DNA of 64,000 nucleotides from the NCBI RefSeq assembly GCF_004283175.1, contig NZ_RXNW01000009.1:142067-206066 (forward strand), read 5' to 3'. A model generated the notes under the pieces. It searched no databases. It was given only the letters and a program-made list of their open reading frames with translations, and was not told the DNA's origin. Below are positions 1-9,277 of this stretch, one piece after another; position 1 is the stretch's first letter, and each line of letters begins with the position of its first letter. This stretch comes from Legionella longbeachae. Lineage in GTDB: Bacteria > Pseudomonadota > Gammaproteobacteria > Legionellales > Legionellaceae. The position numbers and the translations under genes were made by a program.

Positions 1-945
1 AGGCGCATATTCAATCCCTCTTTTAATAATCTCTTGGCATAGTTCATCGAGCCATTCATAATTTCCTAAAACGACTTTAAATCCTGTAGGTTTACCAGTT
101 ACTTCTCTTATATGATGAATCATGTTAAGCAATTCAAAGGAGTTTGAAATTTCAGGAAAACGGTTAGGGCTTATTGAGTCTTGGTGAGGTTTAATTCCGC
201 GAATTTTAGCAATTTCCTGAGTTACTTTTATTGCTGGTAATAATCCTCCTTTGCCAGGTTTTGCCCCTTGGCTTAGTTTAATTTCAAACATTTTAATTTG
301 AGGATATGCTGCAACTTCTTTCAGTTTCTCATCTGATAGGTTTCCATGCTCATCAAGATAACCATATTTTGCAGTGCCAATTTGGGCCACTAAATCACAG
401 CCACCTTCTAAATGATAAGGGGATACTCCACCTTCACCCGTATTTAGCCAGCAGCCTGCTTTTTGGGCACCATGCGATAAGGCTAAAATTGCATTTTTCG
501 AAATTGCTCCATGACTCATTGCGGAAATGTTAATTAATGAGTTTGTTGTGTAAGGAAACTCACAATGTTTTCCTATTGTAACCGAGCCTGCTTTTACGAC
601 ATCACGCTTAAGTACCGGGAATGGAGAATCTACAAAATATATTGTATTGATTGGTTTGCGATCTCGAGTACTCCCAAATCCTATGGTGGTGTCTGTGTTT
701 TTGCTTGCTTCATAAACCCACGTACGCTCCGTGCGATTAAAGGGTAACTCTTCTCGATCTCGGGCGTAAAAATACTGTCTTAAGTATACTCCTAATCTTT
801 CGGCAATATAGCGTATATAACCAAGAATAGGAAAGTTCCTTAATATAGTGTGTTTTTTTTGGGAGATATTCCATATCGCTACAAAAATGATTAACAAGGT
901 TAAGATAATGGCTAATATTTCTAAAAAACCGGTGTATCCTTTCAT
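1..945 (-). CDS. FMN-binding glutamate synthase family protein (5' part, runs off the window)
   Basis: The minus strand is open from an ATG at 945 to the window edge, giving the first 315 residues. A single N-terminal membrane segment (about residues 5-25) is followed by the conserved opening of the glutamate synthase FMN domain: 'SLINISAMSHGAIS' and, further on, 'EIKLSQGAKPGKGGLLP'. The visible part ends at 'WLDELCQEIIKRGIEYAP', which in this family comes just before the FMN-phosphate-binding glycine stretch, now outside the window. The family is a stand-alone relative of the central GltB domain; its electron donor and substrate are generally unknown, so ammonia-dependent glutamate synthesis should not be assumed. 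The gene is transcribed away from the OTU-like gene, with 612 bp between them. Confidence 0.88.
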   Translation of the reverse strand, partial: MKGYTGFLEILAIILTLLIIFVAIWNISQKKHTILRNFPILGYIRYIAERLGVYLRQYFYARDREELPFNRTERTWVYEASKNTDTTIGFGSTRDRKPINTIYFVDSPFPVLKRDVVKAGSVTIGKHCEFPYTTNSLINISAMSHGAISKNAILALSHGAQKAGCWLNTGEGGVSPYHLEGGCDLVAQIGTAKYGYLDEHGNLSDEKLKEVAAYPQIKMFEIKLSQGAKPGKGGLLPAIKVTQEIAKIRGIKPHQDSISPNRFPEISNSFELLNMIHHIREVTGKPTGFKVVLGNYEWLDELCQEIIKRGIEYAP

Positions 946-1557
946 AAATGAGCATCCAATCTCTAACTTCAAGCAGAATACAATACAAAAGTATTTGCCG
1001 GCAAGGTTGCATTGGAGAGGAGTTAGCATAACTCAGAGTTAATGAAATCAATTCACACCACAATTAGCACTTATTGATCGGTTATTGGCATAAAGATATT
1101 GCATATATCATTTTGATCGTATAAATTGCATTTTATGCTAAATAAAAACTAAAGGATTAATGTTGTGTCAACGTGTTTCGATCTCATCATGCAAGTAGGC
1201 ACCATGGATGAAAATATCAACAACTATTTCACTCATATCAATGCCCCCTTTAATGTCAAAAGAATCTTGGAATTAGAGGGACAAGGTTACATCCGAATGA
1301 TTTATTTAACTGATTAATAAAACAAAATAACCTTATATTATTTTATCAAGGAGGATAGAAAAAAATTATTAACAGACAGCAGAATCAAAGATTAACACTT
1401 TGCACCAGACAAAACGTCAAACCCAATATGTTGTGTCTTGTCCATAGCGTCTATATGTGATCTAGATACTGTGGTTAAGCCGATATGCGTCGGGAAATAA
1501 TCCAAATACCAAATTGTCTTGTACGAAGGGATTAACAATTTCCAAAAAGGAGTATAT
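946..1557. other. Divergent intergenic region with one short open frame
   Basis: This 612-bp gap lies between the divergent glutamate-synthase-like and OTU-like genes and must hold promoters for both. I could not fix -35/-10 boxes. The only coding-like stretch is the short frame at 1189-1317, listed separately. The last 20 bases hold a good ribosome binding site (AGGAG about 6 nt before the ATG at 1558), which decides the start of the downstream gene. No repeat or RNA was recognised. Confidence 0.4.
1189..1317 (+). CDS. Short ORF or gene fragment, unknown
   Basis: A 42-residue frame starting 'MQVGTMDENINNYF' and ending 'GYIRMIYLTD'. The frame is also open upstream without a stop to about 1160, where a GTG at 1165 could serve as start. 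The composition is protein-like (mixed polar and hydrophobic, no low complexity), but there is no clear ribosome binding site and I do not recognise a family. It may be the 3' end of a lost gene. Low confidence that it is expressed. Confidence 0.25.
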   Translation: MQVGTMDENINNYFTHINAPFNVKRILELEGQGYIRMIYLTD

Positions 1558-3303
1558 ATGTTTCAAGTGGATAATAGTGGTAAAGGCAATTGTATGTATT
1601 ATGCGTATAGTATTTCTTTAATGTATTTTCTTCGAGCCAAGAATATTCCAGATGTAACTGAGGATATTTTTAATACATTAAAACTTGGGGAAGAGGAAAG
1701 AGTTCGTCTACGAGTCCTATTATCTAAGAGTCCGGAACAAGAATTCTCTTCTTCTGAGATTAAAAACATCATTGAACCCATTCTTGGAAAAGCAACTCGT
1801 AATTTAGCGGCAGAATATACCAAAAATGAATTTAAATTATCCCCTCAAGATGCTCCATTATTTTCTTCTGCTCATTATGGGTTAGAGTTTTGTTTTAAAT
1901 GCTCCATGAGGCTCAATGGCTCGGAATTGTCCCATCTTATTGAACATGAGTTTGATAATCCAGATTATATTGGAGCAGAGATTTATAAGGTTAAAGGCAT
2001 GGACATGGCAATGCAAGAGTATTCTTTAGCTCGATTGCCTTATGTTATTGAAAAATTCAATCGTGAGTGGAGTATTAGAGAACAGGAATTCATAGAACAG
2101 AAAAAAGAGCTTACTGAACGCGAGATTCAATCTAAAAAAAGTACTCTCTTAGATAAAATTCTGAGAAATGAAACAATTGAGTTTTTTTTAGGGGAAGAAG
2201 ACAAGCATCTTGATCAATATGTTCATCATCTCCAACAAGAAGGTGTTTGGGGTACAGAAGAAACGCTATTCGTGTTACATCGCGCGATTCAAGGAGAGCA
2301 TGTGGTACGAAATGAGGGGAGAGCCAATATTGTATATGATAGAGAAATTATCTTACATTTGTATCGAAATGATGGAATTTCCTATGATCAATCTGGAAGT
2401 CCCGAAATTATTATGAATAACAAAGGGAACGTTCATTGGACTTCGATAATACCTGATTCAATATTTGTATTAAAGTATACTCCGCAAGAACAGAAACTTT
2501 ATAAATTGCTCGATGACATGCAAATGGAGTTTGAAAGTATACCACAAGACTCAGAAAAACATGTCCTTGTTTCAAGTGATTGGATTCTTGCTTTAAGAGC
2601 TCAACTTGATATCATGAAAGATAATCCTAGCCGAGAAGCAAAAGAGAAGGCATTGGGCTATTCAATGCAAATTATTGGAAAGATGATGCCAACATTGGGT
2701 AATTATCCCTATTGGAGAGCTTTACTCACTCATTTTTTCTCTGCTTTGCTCGAATGTATTCCTACCTTTATGGCAGATAAGAAAATAAGTTCAGGATTAA
2801 TTCAATGTGAATCATTGATAACCACAAAACAGCGTCCTGCTTCAGTAATTCCAGAAAGAAAAGATTTATCATTGGCACCTGAGAATAAAGAAGTATCGCT
2901 TGCAACGGTTACCTATAATGAAGAAAGCTCAAGCCAGTCTCAAAAAGGATTGGTCAGTAAATTTTATCAACATACCCTTTTCAAAAAACCTTCTGCAACC
3001 CTGCATAAGACTTATCCCGAGGAAATTGCCAGATATATTCGAGAAAATAAACAAACAGGACCGAGTGTAGCAAAGGCCTTAAGAAAAATGTATCAAGAAG
3101 GACTAAATGGGAATGAGGAGTATTCTCCAGAGAAGTGTAGAGAAATAGCTCAGCGTTATATCAGTTATGTCAAATATCAAGGGCGTAATTTTGTTCTTGC
3201 GGATGTGGTTAGTTTTATCAAAGAGATGGATGACTTGATAAAACAAAAAGAAGAACAAATTGATGAGTTTATTGAGCATATTGGTGGAATGAAGTTCAAG
3301 TAA
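1558..3303 (+). CDS. OTU-like cysteine protease, candidate Dot/Icm effector
   Basis: The protein is 581 aa. An upstream TTG at 1519 is in frame, but the ATG at 1558 is preceded by AAAAAGGAG, so I start there. The N-terminus 'FQVDNSGKGNCMYYAYS' has the OTU deubiquitinase pattern: an Asp (residue 5) a few residues before Gly-x-Cys (Cys12), followed by a helix. A matching His-Trp pair in 'NNKGNVHWTSII' (His293) fits the catalytic His that ends the OTU fold. About 280 residues separate Cys and His, far more than in eukaryotic OTUs but reminiscent of the Legionella Lot proteases, which carry a large helical insertion. The C-terminal half is polar and helical and ends in a Glu-rich stretch ('EEQIDEFIEHIG'), a common feature of Dot/Icm signals. 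Deubiquitinase activity and secretion are inferences. Confidence 0.72.
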   Translation: MFQVDNSGKGNCMYYAYSISLMYFLRAKNIPDVTEDIFNTLKLGEEERVRLRVLLSKSPEQEFSSSEIKNIIEPILGKATRNLAAEYTKNEFKLSPQDAPLFSSAHYGLEFCFKCSMRLNGSELSHLIEHEFDNPDYIGAEIYKVKGMDMAMQEYSLARLPYVIEKFNREWSIREQEFIEQKKELTEREIQSKKSTLLDKILRNETIEFFLGEEDKHLDQYVHHLQQEGVWGTEETLFVLHRAIQGEHVVRNEGRANIVYDREIILHLYRNDGISYDQSGSPEIIMNNKGNVHWTSIIPDSIFVLKYTPQEQKLYKLLDDMQMEFESIPQDSEKHVLVSSDWILALRAQLDIMKDNPSREAKEKALGYSMQIIGKMMPTLGNYPYWRALLTHFFSALLECIPTFMADKKISSGLIQCESLITTKQRPASVIPERKDLSLAPENKEVSLATVTYNEESSSQSQKGLVSKFYQHTLFKKPSATLHKTYPEEIARYIRENKQTGPSVAKALRKMYQEGLNGNEEYSPEKCREIAQRYISYVKYQGRNFVLADVVSFIKEMDDLIKQKEEQIDEFIEHIGGMKFK

Positions 3304-3440
3304 TTCACTTTATTGAATACTATTGTTTTTGGCAGGACAATTTTTCCATTTCGACATCTTAGGCGCAAACCATAATTTATCGAGATGGAGAAATTTGTTT
3401 GTTAATTAAATGTTATGACTAGAATAAACGGTATGTTTAA

Positions 3441-3790
3441 TTATCTAAGTTGGGCAATATTTGGGCCAATGGCCTTGCCCGGTTTAACTTTGGGACTCTT
3501 AAGTATCAAGAGAAGGTCTTCATGCGCTATTGCAGAGAAGGGCCGTCGTAACAGAGAGGATTGGAACAGTCGTTGCATGAAAATACACTTCCCATTTCTA
3601 TTAGATACTTTTTATTGCAGACTCATTTTGTATTGGAAGAGACTGAATTTTTAATTGTTACTATCCATCTGCTATTATTATCATTATTGGGCTTCTATTC
3701 TCACAGTATAGGACTCATCAGGCTTCGAATACGCTCTCACAAAAAGAGATTTTTTGCTCTTGTCAGAGCTATAGATAAGAGACATTTAGC
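3441..3790 (+). pseudogene. Broken gene of unknown family
   Basis: One frame reads protein-like from about 3441 ('LGNIWANGLARFNFGTLKYQ') through a single in-frame TAA at 3549-3551 and on ('LHENTLPISIRYFLLQTHFV', then a hydrophobic segment 'FLIVTIHLLLLSLLGFYS'). The frame runs to 3839, overlapping the next gene. The sense on both sides of the stop is alike, so this looks like a gene fragment killed by a nonsense mutation and lacking its 5' end. I do not recognise the family. Confidence 0.4.
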
Positions 3791-4600
3791 ATGTTTGATT
3801 TTAAAAAAGACTCTCAAGCTAATAAAAATATGCTTATAGTTATTTTGGCTAAGGATCTGGATGAGGATAAAAGACCACTGTTGGGTCTGCCTAGTCTTCA
3901 TGTACAATTTGCCATACAACACGCACTAAAGCATCATACTTCCGTAGTTGTTTTATCAAGAAATGGAAAAATTTACGATTTGTCCCACTCAAAAATTGAC
4001 AATTTTACTATTGATAATGCTACGAAGGAAACAAGAGATTTGAAAAACCAGATTATTCAATTAAAAACAAAATCACAACTCATTCCACTTGAGAAACAAA
4101 ATAATAAATTTGATCAAGAATTAGTTATAGGAAATATGATATATCTAACAGAAGAGGCGGGGGATAGTTTAAGAAAGTTGAATGAGCAAAAGATGATGGA
4201 AAATGGTTTAATAAGGGTTCAGATTTGCAATTTTTTTAATAGAACAATAGTAAGTTCAACTGATAACTTTGAATTTGATATTATTCCTACAAATGATAAA
4301 ATTGTAGAGAAAATTATTCCAAATTTTTGTGAATTAAGTATACCCGGAAACTGGAGTATCATTTCTAAGAAAGGCACGATAGCGATAGATATACATGCTA
4401 TGAAAAAGGATTTTGACAAAATTAAAGGCCCATTAAATCAATTTTTGAGCGAATCCTCAAATTTAATGGAAGAAGAGATACAAAATAAACTTAAGTTGCT
4501 TTTAAAAAAATACTCTATACCTGAATCTTCTGTTAAAGCAACAGTCATAAATATTGATAAGCCGAATCAAAAGGAACTTAAAAACCCATCGGGTTATTAG
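3791..4600 (+). CDS. Hypothetical protein, 269 aa
   Basis: This is a soluble, Lys/Asn/Ile-rich protein with no signal peptide or membrane segment and no motif I recognise. The N-terminal 60 residues ('NMLIVILAKDLDEDKRPLLG' onward) look like a small alpha/beta unit with one beta strand after Met14. The remainder alternates beta-rich and helical stretches and ends 'QKELKNPSGY'. The ATG at 3791 has only a weak AAGAGA upstream; Met14 (3830) is an alternative start. It stands alone between a broken gene and the inositol operon. Orphan proteins of this composition are common among Legionella accessory genes and candidate effectors, but nothing in the sequence shows a function. Confidence 0.55.
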   Translation: MFDFKKDSQANKNMLIVILAKDLDEDKRPLLGLPSLHVQFAIQHALKHHTSVVVLSRNGKIYDLSHSKIDNFTIDNATKETRDLKNQIIQLKTKSQLIPLEKQNNKFDQELVIGNMIYLTEEAGDSLRKLNEQKMMENGLIRVQICNFFNRTIVSSTDNFEFDIIPTNDKIVEKIIPNFCELSIPGNWSIISKKGTIAIDIHAMKKDFDKIKGPLNQFLSESSNLMEEEIQNKLKLLLKKYSIPESSVKATVINIDKPNQKELKNPSGY

Positions 4601-4946
4601 TATAACTCATTGCTATACTGCGCATGATCATAATTTGAAAATTCATAATTTTCAATTTTAGGCCCTCAATATATTACGATTTAAAGATACAATGGATCCC
4701 TGATGATCACAATTGTTTTACCGATTCTAACTGTGTATTTTAATAGTGTAATTATGCCGATTTGTTGTACAAATAATCAATAATATGAGTCACGCAATTG
4801 TGGTTCCAATCATCACTGAATACTACCGTACTTCCCTGCAATGGCGTATGAAGACCTCCCCTTGACCCCCATTATTCACTGTTTATTCCCTATAGAAGGT
4901 GATACCATCTTCAACGATTAAGTATGGGCTAAGGAAAGTGGCACTT
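4601..4946 (+). promoter_or_regulatory. Leader and promoter region of the inositol operon
   Basis: This 346-bp stretch precedes iolT and probably carries the operon promoter. A TTGACC at 4862-4867 and a TATAGA at 4891-4896 are the nearest promoter-like hexamers, but the 23-bp spacing is too long for a normal pair, so I do not call them. A GTG at 4899 is in frame with iolT, but the ATG at 4947 has AAGGAAAG at a proper distance and is the better start. No operator palindrome was seen. Confidence 0.35.
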
Positions 4947-6362
4947 ATGAGTAAGGGACGAAATTCATTTATTTTTTTTATCGCCTCGATTGCAGGGTTT
5001 GGAGGCTTTTTATTTGGATTTGATTCCAGTGTTATCGCAGATGTTAAAGATCAGGTTATGGCTCAATTGTCTCTTTCTGAATGGCAATGGTCTCAGGTAG
5101 TCAGCATTAGTTTAATAGGATGTATCCTTGGTATTCCGGTAAGTGGTTTTTTTGCAGATAAGCTAAGTCGGCGCTGTCTTCTAAAGGCGGTCGCTTTGGG
5201 CTTTATTTTAGGGACGATCTTATGTGCTTTGACTGATTACTTGATCGTATTATTAGCAGGCCGTTTCATTATTGGAATATGTATCGGCATTGCTTCCTAT
5301 ATAGCTCCATTATTTATTGCAGAAATTGCTCCTCCTAACAAAAGAGGAACATTAGTTTTGATTAATGGCTTAACAATTACCTTCGGGCAGGCTATAGCAT
5401 ATTTAATTGGCTATTTTCTTCATGATTATTCTACAAATAGCTGGAGATTTTTATTTGCAATAGGTGGCATTCCTGCATTTGTATTGTTTATAGGAATGTA
5501 TTTTGTACCTCATTCACCTCGTTGGATAATGCAACAATATGGCATAGATGAAACAATAAAAACTTTAAAACGCATTCGTCCTTCAGATTATAACATTCAA
5601 CGAGAAATTGAAGAAATTTATAAACACACAAAGAAAACTCAGCCAAGTTATAGTTTATTACTTAAACCACCAGTTGTTTTTGTTTTAGCTGTCGGGATTA
5701 TTTTGGGCGTATTCCAGCAACTCTCAGGGATTAACGCCGTAATGTACTATGGGCCAGTTATCTTTGAATCAGCAGGTTTTTATCCAGTTTCCAATGCTAT
5801 CCTGGCAACTTTTTGCATGGGAGTGGTTAATTTTATCTTTACAGTACTCACCTTGTTTTATGTTGATAAGTTAGGACGACGTTTTTTATTATTAAGTGGT
5901 ACCCTTATTGCTGCATTCAGTCTATTTGCCGTCGCCTTATTATTTAATTTGGAGCTACCCGTGCAAAAATTTTGGGTATTGGGTTTCTTATCAGTCTACA
6001 TTATGGGGTATTGTATTAGTGTAGGATCTTTATTTTGGGTTTTAATCTCTGAAATTTACCCTTTGCATGTACGTGGTTTAGCGATGAGCATTGCTACAGT
6101 AATGCAGTGGGGGGCTAATTTTTTAGTTTCTATATCTTTTTTAGCTATTTACCAAAACTTAGGACAAATGCTTACTTTTACATTATTTGGTTCGCTATGT
6201 TTATGCGCTTTTTTCTTTATTTACCATTTTGTACCAGAAACCACCGGTGTTTCTTTGGAGAAAATAGAAAAAAATTTAATGTCAGGTAAAAAAATTAGAG
6301 CGATTGGCAAAAAATTATCAACTACAATAAAAACTAAAAATTTTGAATTAATGAGAGATTAA
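4947..6362 (+). CDS. iolT: Inositol/sugar proton symporter (MFS sugar porter)
   Basis: The protein is 471 aa with about 12 membrane segments. Sugar-porter family marks are present: 'FGFDSSVIADVKDQ' at the end of TM1, 'GRFIIGICIGIASYIAPLF' with a following Glu, the loop motif 'HSPRWIMQQYG', 'YVDKLGRR' and the terminal 'VPETTGVSLEKIE'. These are typical of IolT/XylE-like H+ symporters. It is the first gene of an operon whose other genes break down myo-inositol, so inositol is the likely substrate, as for the homologous Legionella pneumophila gene. One base separates its stop from iolG, which suggests translational coupling. It acts in the inner membrane. Confidence 0.88.
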   Translation: MSKGRNSFIFFIASIAGFGGFLFGFDSSVIADVKDQVMAQLSLSEWQWSQVVSISLIGCILGIPVSGFFADKLSRRCLLKAVALGFILGTILCALTDYLIVLLAGRFIIGICIGIASYIAPLFIAEIAPPNKRGTLVLINGLTITFGQAIAYLIGYFLHDYSTNSWRFLFAIGGIPAFVLFIGMYFVPHSPRWIMQQYGIDETIKTLKRIRPSDYNIQREIEEIYKHTKKTQPSYSLLLKPPVVFVLAVGIILGVFQQLSGINAVMYYGPVIFESAGFYPVSNAILATFCMGVVNFIFTVLTLFYVDKLGRRFLLLSGTLIAAFSLFAVALLFNLELPVQKFWVLGFLSVYIMGYCISVGSLFWVLISEIYPLHVRGLAMSIATVMQWGANFLVSISFLAIYQNLGQMLTFTLFGSLCLCAFFFIYHFVPETTGVSLEKIEKNLMSGKKIRAIGKKLSTTIKTKNFELMRD

Positions 6363-6363
6363 A

Positions 6364-7380
6364 ATGGATAGTATCTACCAGCAAAGAAGATGTCGTATTG
6401 GTATCATTGGTGCAGGACGTATTGGGAAATTACATGCAGAGAATATTAAATATCATTTACCAGAATATGAACTGCATGCTATCGCAGACCCTTATTTGGA
6501 CAAGGAATGGGCAAGCCAACTGTCAATTCAAGGGCAGTACAATCATGCTGAAGAGGTAATTTTTCATCAAGATTTAGATGCTGTTCTTATTGCTTCCCCT
6601 TCAAATTTACATGTAGCGCAAATTAAAGCAGCCAGTGAAGCAGATAAGGCGATATTTTGTGAAAAACCAATAGGTTTGAGTGAAGGAGAAATTGTAGATG
6701 CCTTAAATACAATTGAGGCTAACAATACCTTATTACAGGTTGGTTTTAACCGCCGCTTTGATCCAAATTTTTCTTATCTGAAGAACCAGGTGCAAACTGG
6801 TGAAATTGGTGCAGTTCATGTAGTTAAAATTACATCACGTGATCCTGTTTGTCCAACATATGAATATTGTAAAAACTCAGGCGGCATATTTATGGATATG
6901 AGCATTCATGATTTTGATATGGCGCGCTTTTTAACACAATCAGAAGTTGTTGAAGTGTATGCCACAGGTGCAGTGCTTATTAATCCTGATTTTGAAGCAT
7001 TGAACGATGTGGATACCGCAATAATACAAATGCGTTTTGCGAACGGTGCAATGGGTGTCATTGATAATAGCCGTCAGGCTGTTTATGGCTATGATCAACG
7101 TATAGAGGTATTTGGTAAAGAAGGTATGTTATTAGCTACGAACCAATTAAAGAACTCCGTATTTTATTATTCAAATACGGGCACCGAACAAGCCAATCCA
7201 AAATATTTTTTTCTTGAACGCTATCATCAAGCTTTTATAGCAGAGTTACGTTCGTTTTATGACACCTGGTTGAATAACAAACCCAGCCCTGCTTCTGGAA
7301 AAGATGGTTTGCAAGCTCTGCGAATAGCACAGGCAGCAAAGCAATCTTTAGCGACAAAATTGCCTGTTTTTTTGAGTTGA
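6364..7380 (+). CDS. iolG: Inositol 2-dehydrogenase, GFO/IDH/MocA family
   Basis: The protein is 338 aa, normal for the family. An N-terminal Rossmann fold binds NAD ('IGIIGAGRIGKLHAENI', residues about 12-28), and the catalytic-Lys motif 'CEKPIGLS' sits near residue 100. 'GGIFMDMSIHDFDMARFL' carries the Asp and His that bind substrate in this family. The reaction is myo-inositol + NAD+ to scyllo-inosose (2-keto-myo-inositol), the first step after uptake. The gene follows iolT with almost no gap, and its TGA lies at the ribosome binding site of iolCB. The same fold also covers scyllo-inositol and other sugar dehydrogenases, but the operon makes inositol the obvious substrate. Confidence 0.9.
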   Translation: MDSIYQQRRCRIGIIGAGRIGKLHAENIKYHLPEYELHAIADPYLDKEWASQLSIQGQYNHAEEVIFHQDLDAVLIASPSNLHVAQIKAASEADKAIFCEKPIGLSEGEIVDALNTIEANNTLLQVGFNRRFDPNFSYLKNQVQTGEIGAVHVVKITSRDPVCPTYEYCKNSGGIFMDMSIHDFDMARFLTQSEVVEVYATGAVLINPDFEALNDVDTAIIQMRFANGAMGVIDNSRQAVYGYDQRIEVFGKEGMLLATNQLKNSVFYYSNTGTEQANPKYFFLERYHQAFIAELRSFYDTWLNNKPSPASGKDGLQALRIAQAAKQSLATKLPVFLS

Positions 7381-7388
7381 GGAGCGAC

Positions 7389-9272
7389 ATGATGTACCCA
7401 GCATTTTATTTCGATGCAGAACGACCAATAGATTTGATTTGTATGGGGCGTGTTGCAGTCGATCTTTATTCAGAACAAATTGGAACTGCATTAAGAGATG
7501 CAGAAAGTTTTAAAAAATATTTGGGCGGTTGTGCTGGAAATATTGCTGTGGGTGGGGCTCGTCTTGGCCTTAAATGCATGATGTTTTCTTGTATTGGAAA
7601 AGATGAGATGGGATATTTTCTGAAAAAAGAGTTAGAAACGGAAGGGGTAAATACGGAGCTGCTTCAAGAAACCGAAAATCATTTAACCGGACTTGTACTA
7701 TTAGGTATAACCCCCCCTAAAGATTTTCCCTTAATCTTTTATCGTACTGATTGTGCGGATATGCAAATTAAGTCCCATCATATAAACAATGAGATCCTCC
7801 AGAAAGCAAAAGCCATTTTAATAACTGGAACGGGCTTATCTACAGCAGCCATGCTAAAAGCAACTGAAGAAGTGATCCAACTTGCAAAACATGCTGAAAC
7901 ATCGGTAATTTTTGATCTGGATTATCGTCCTGTTCTGTGGGGGTTAATGCAGGTAGGTGATGGAGAAACGAGATACGCCCATAGCCAAAGGGTAAGTAAT
8001 ATTTATCAAGGTATTTTACCATTTTGTGATTTAATCGTAGGTACCGAAGAGGAGATTTGTATCGCGGGTGGCTCTGATGAAGTCATAAAGGCGTTAGAGA
8101 AAATAAGGGAGGTGACTCAGGCACCTGTAGTCGTAAAGTTAGGTGAAAAAGGCTGTGATGTATATTTTGCAAATTCTAGTCAACCCTTAAAATCCAAACC
8201 ATTTCCGGTTGAAGTGCTTAATGTACTTGGCGCAGGAGATGGTTTTATGGCCGGCCTTTTATCCGCTCTTTTGCATGGGAAGTCTTGGGAGATTGCTACA
8301 ACTTATGCAAATGCCAGCGGGGCATTGGTAGTGACACGTCATGGCTGTGCTCCTGCTATTCCCTACAAAGAAGAGTTGGACTATTTCATAAAGCATTTTG
8401 ATGAACATCCGGAGATTTGGAAAAGTTCCTTTTTGATGCAAATGCATCAAAAAGGAAGCTCGCTAAACTTACCTTGTCTTATTAGGAATCCATACGGTTT
8501 TAATCAAGGATGTAACTATATTGTGACTATGAATCCTTCAGCGAAAGACAGCATGAGTTTTAGTTCCCTAAAATTGGCCGCAGGGGAAAAATATTCATTT
8601 AATGATCATTATGAGTTTGCTGCTTTATTAATGACTGGAAAGGTAGTATTTCATTATGGTAACGAAAGCCAACAGGTGTACCGATATGATTATTTTGTTC
8701 AGGAACCTATAGTTTTACATTGTTCTTCGGGTGAAATAGCTTCAGTTGAAGCGTTGACTGATTGTGAGATTTTGTTGATCCAAACAGAAAATAATACTTC
8801 ATTTGCTCCTTTATTATTTGATAAATCTAAACTTTTAGAGTTAGATAATCGAGGAAAAGATATTTTAAACGACAGTTCACATCGTATTGTAAGAACGGTA
8901 TTCGATAAACGGAATAGGCCTGAGTCTAATTTAGTCGTTGGGGAAATTATTACTTTTCAGGGGCGCTGGTCAAGTTACCCCTCTCATTATCATGATCAAC
9001 CCGAAATTTATCACTATCGTTTCTCCGAGCCACAAGGTTATGCGTTTGGTGAAAATGGGAAAGAGGTTTTACGTATCGAGCATTATGATACGTATCAAAT
9101 TGCTCCTGGCCAGTCCCATGCCCATTGTACTGCTCCTGGATATGCTCTTTATACACTTTGGTTTATTCGTCATTTAACAGGTAATCCTTATGGCACCCCA
9201 ACTTTTCTAAAAGAGCATGAATGGACAAGGACAACTAAAGCAAATAACAGGGTATGGAAAAATAAGGATTAG
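7389..9272 (+). CDS. iolCB: Fused 5-dehydro-2-deoxygluconokinase / 5-deoxyglucuronate isomerase
   Basis: The protein is 627 aa from the ATG at 7389; a TTG at 7377 is in frame, but the GAGGAG at 7379-7384 serves ATG 7389 or 7392. Residues about 10-330 form a PfkB sugar kinase: 'LGGCAGNIAVGGARLG' binds sugar and 'VLGAGDGFMAGLL' holds the catalytic Asp and anion hole. From about 340 to the end is an IolB cupin, with 'SSYPSHYHDQPEIYHYRF' supplying the metal-binding His and Glu residues. IolB isomerises 5-deoxyglucuronate to 5-dehydro-2-deoxygluconate and IolC phosphorylates it, so the fusion joins consecutive steps, with the later enzyme at the N-terminus. The same fusion is known in Legionella pneumophila; in Bacillus the two are separate proteins. 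Confidence 0.9.
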   Translation: MMYPAFYFDAERPIDLICMGRVAVDLYSEQIGTALRDAESFKKYLGGCAGNIAVGGARLGLKCMMFSCIGKDEMGYFLKKELETEGVNTELLQETENHLTGLVLLGITPPKDFPLIFYRTDCADMQIKSHHINNEILQKAKAILITGTGLSTAAMLKATEEVIQLAKHAETSVIFDLDYRPVLWGLMQVGDGETRYAHSQRVSNIYQGILPFCDLIVGTEEEICIAGGSDEVIKALEKIREVTQAPVVVKLGEKGCDVYFANSSQPLKSKPFPVEVLNVLGAGDGFMAGLLSALLHGKSWEIATTYANASGALVVTRHGCAPAIPYKEELDYFIKHFDEHPEIWKSSFLMQMHQKGSSLNLPCLIRNPYGFNQGCNYIVTMNPSAKDSMSFSSLKLAAGEKYSFNDHYEFAALLMTGKVVFHYGNESQQVYRYDYFVQEPIVLHCSSGEIASVEALTDCEILLIQTENNTSFAPLLFDKSKLLELDNRGKDILNDSSHRIVRTVFDKRNRPESNLVVGEIITFQGRWSSYPSHYHDQPEIYHYRFSEPQGYAFGENGKEVLRIEHYDTYQIAPGQSHAHCTAPGYALYTLWFIRHLTGNPYGTPTFLKEHEWTRTTKANNRVWKNKD

Positions 9273-9277
9273 TATTA

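Noticed and set aside
306-747. Two short plus-strand frames inside the glutamate-synthase-like gene
   Set aside because: They lie antisense to conserved FMN-domain sequence.
737-1063. 108-codon minus-strand frame at the start of the glutamate-synthase-like gene
   Set aside because: It is in a different frame from the conserved protein and overlaps its N-terminus; no family resemblance.
4862-4896. TTGACC / TATAGA promoter pair before iolT
   Set aside because: Spacing of 23 bp is too long for a normal sigma-70 promoter.
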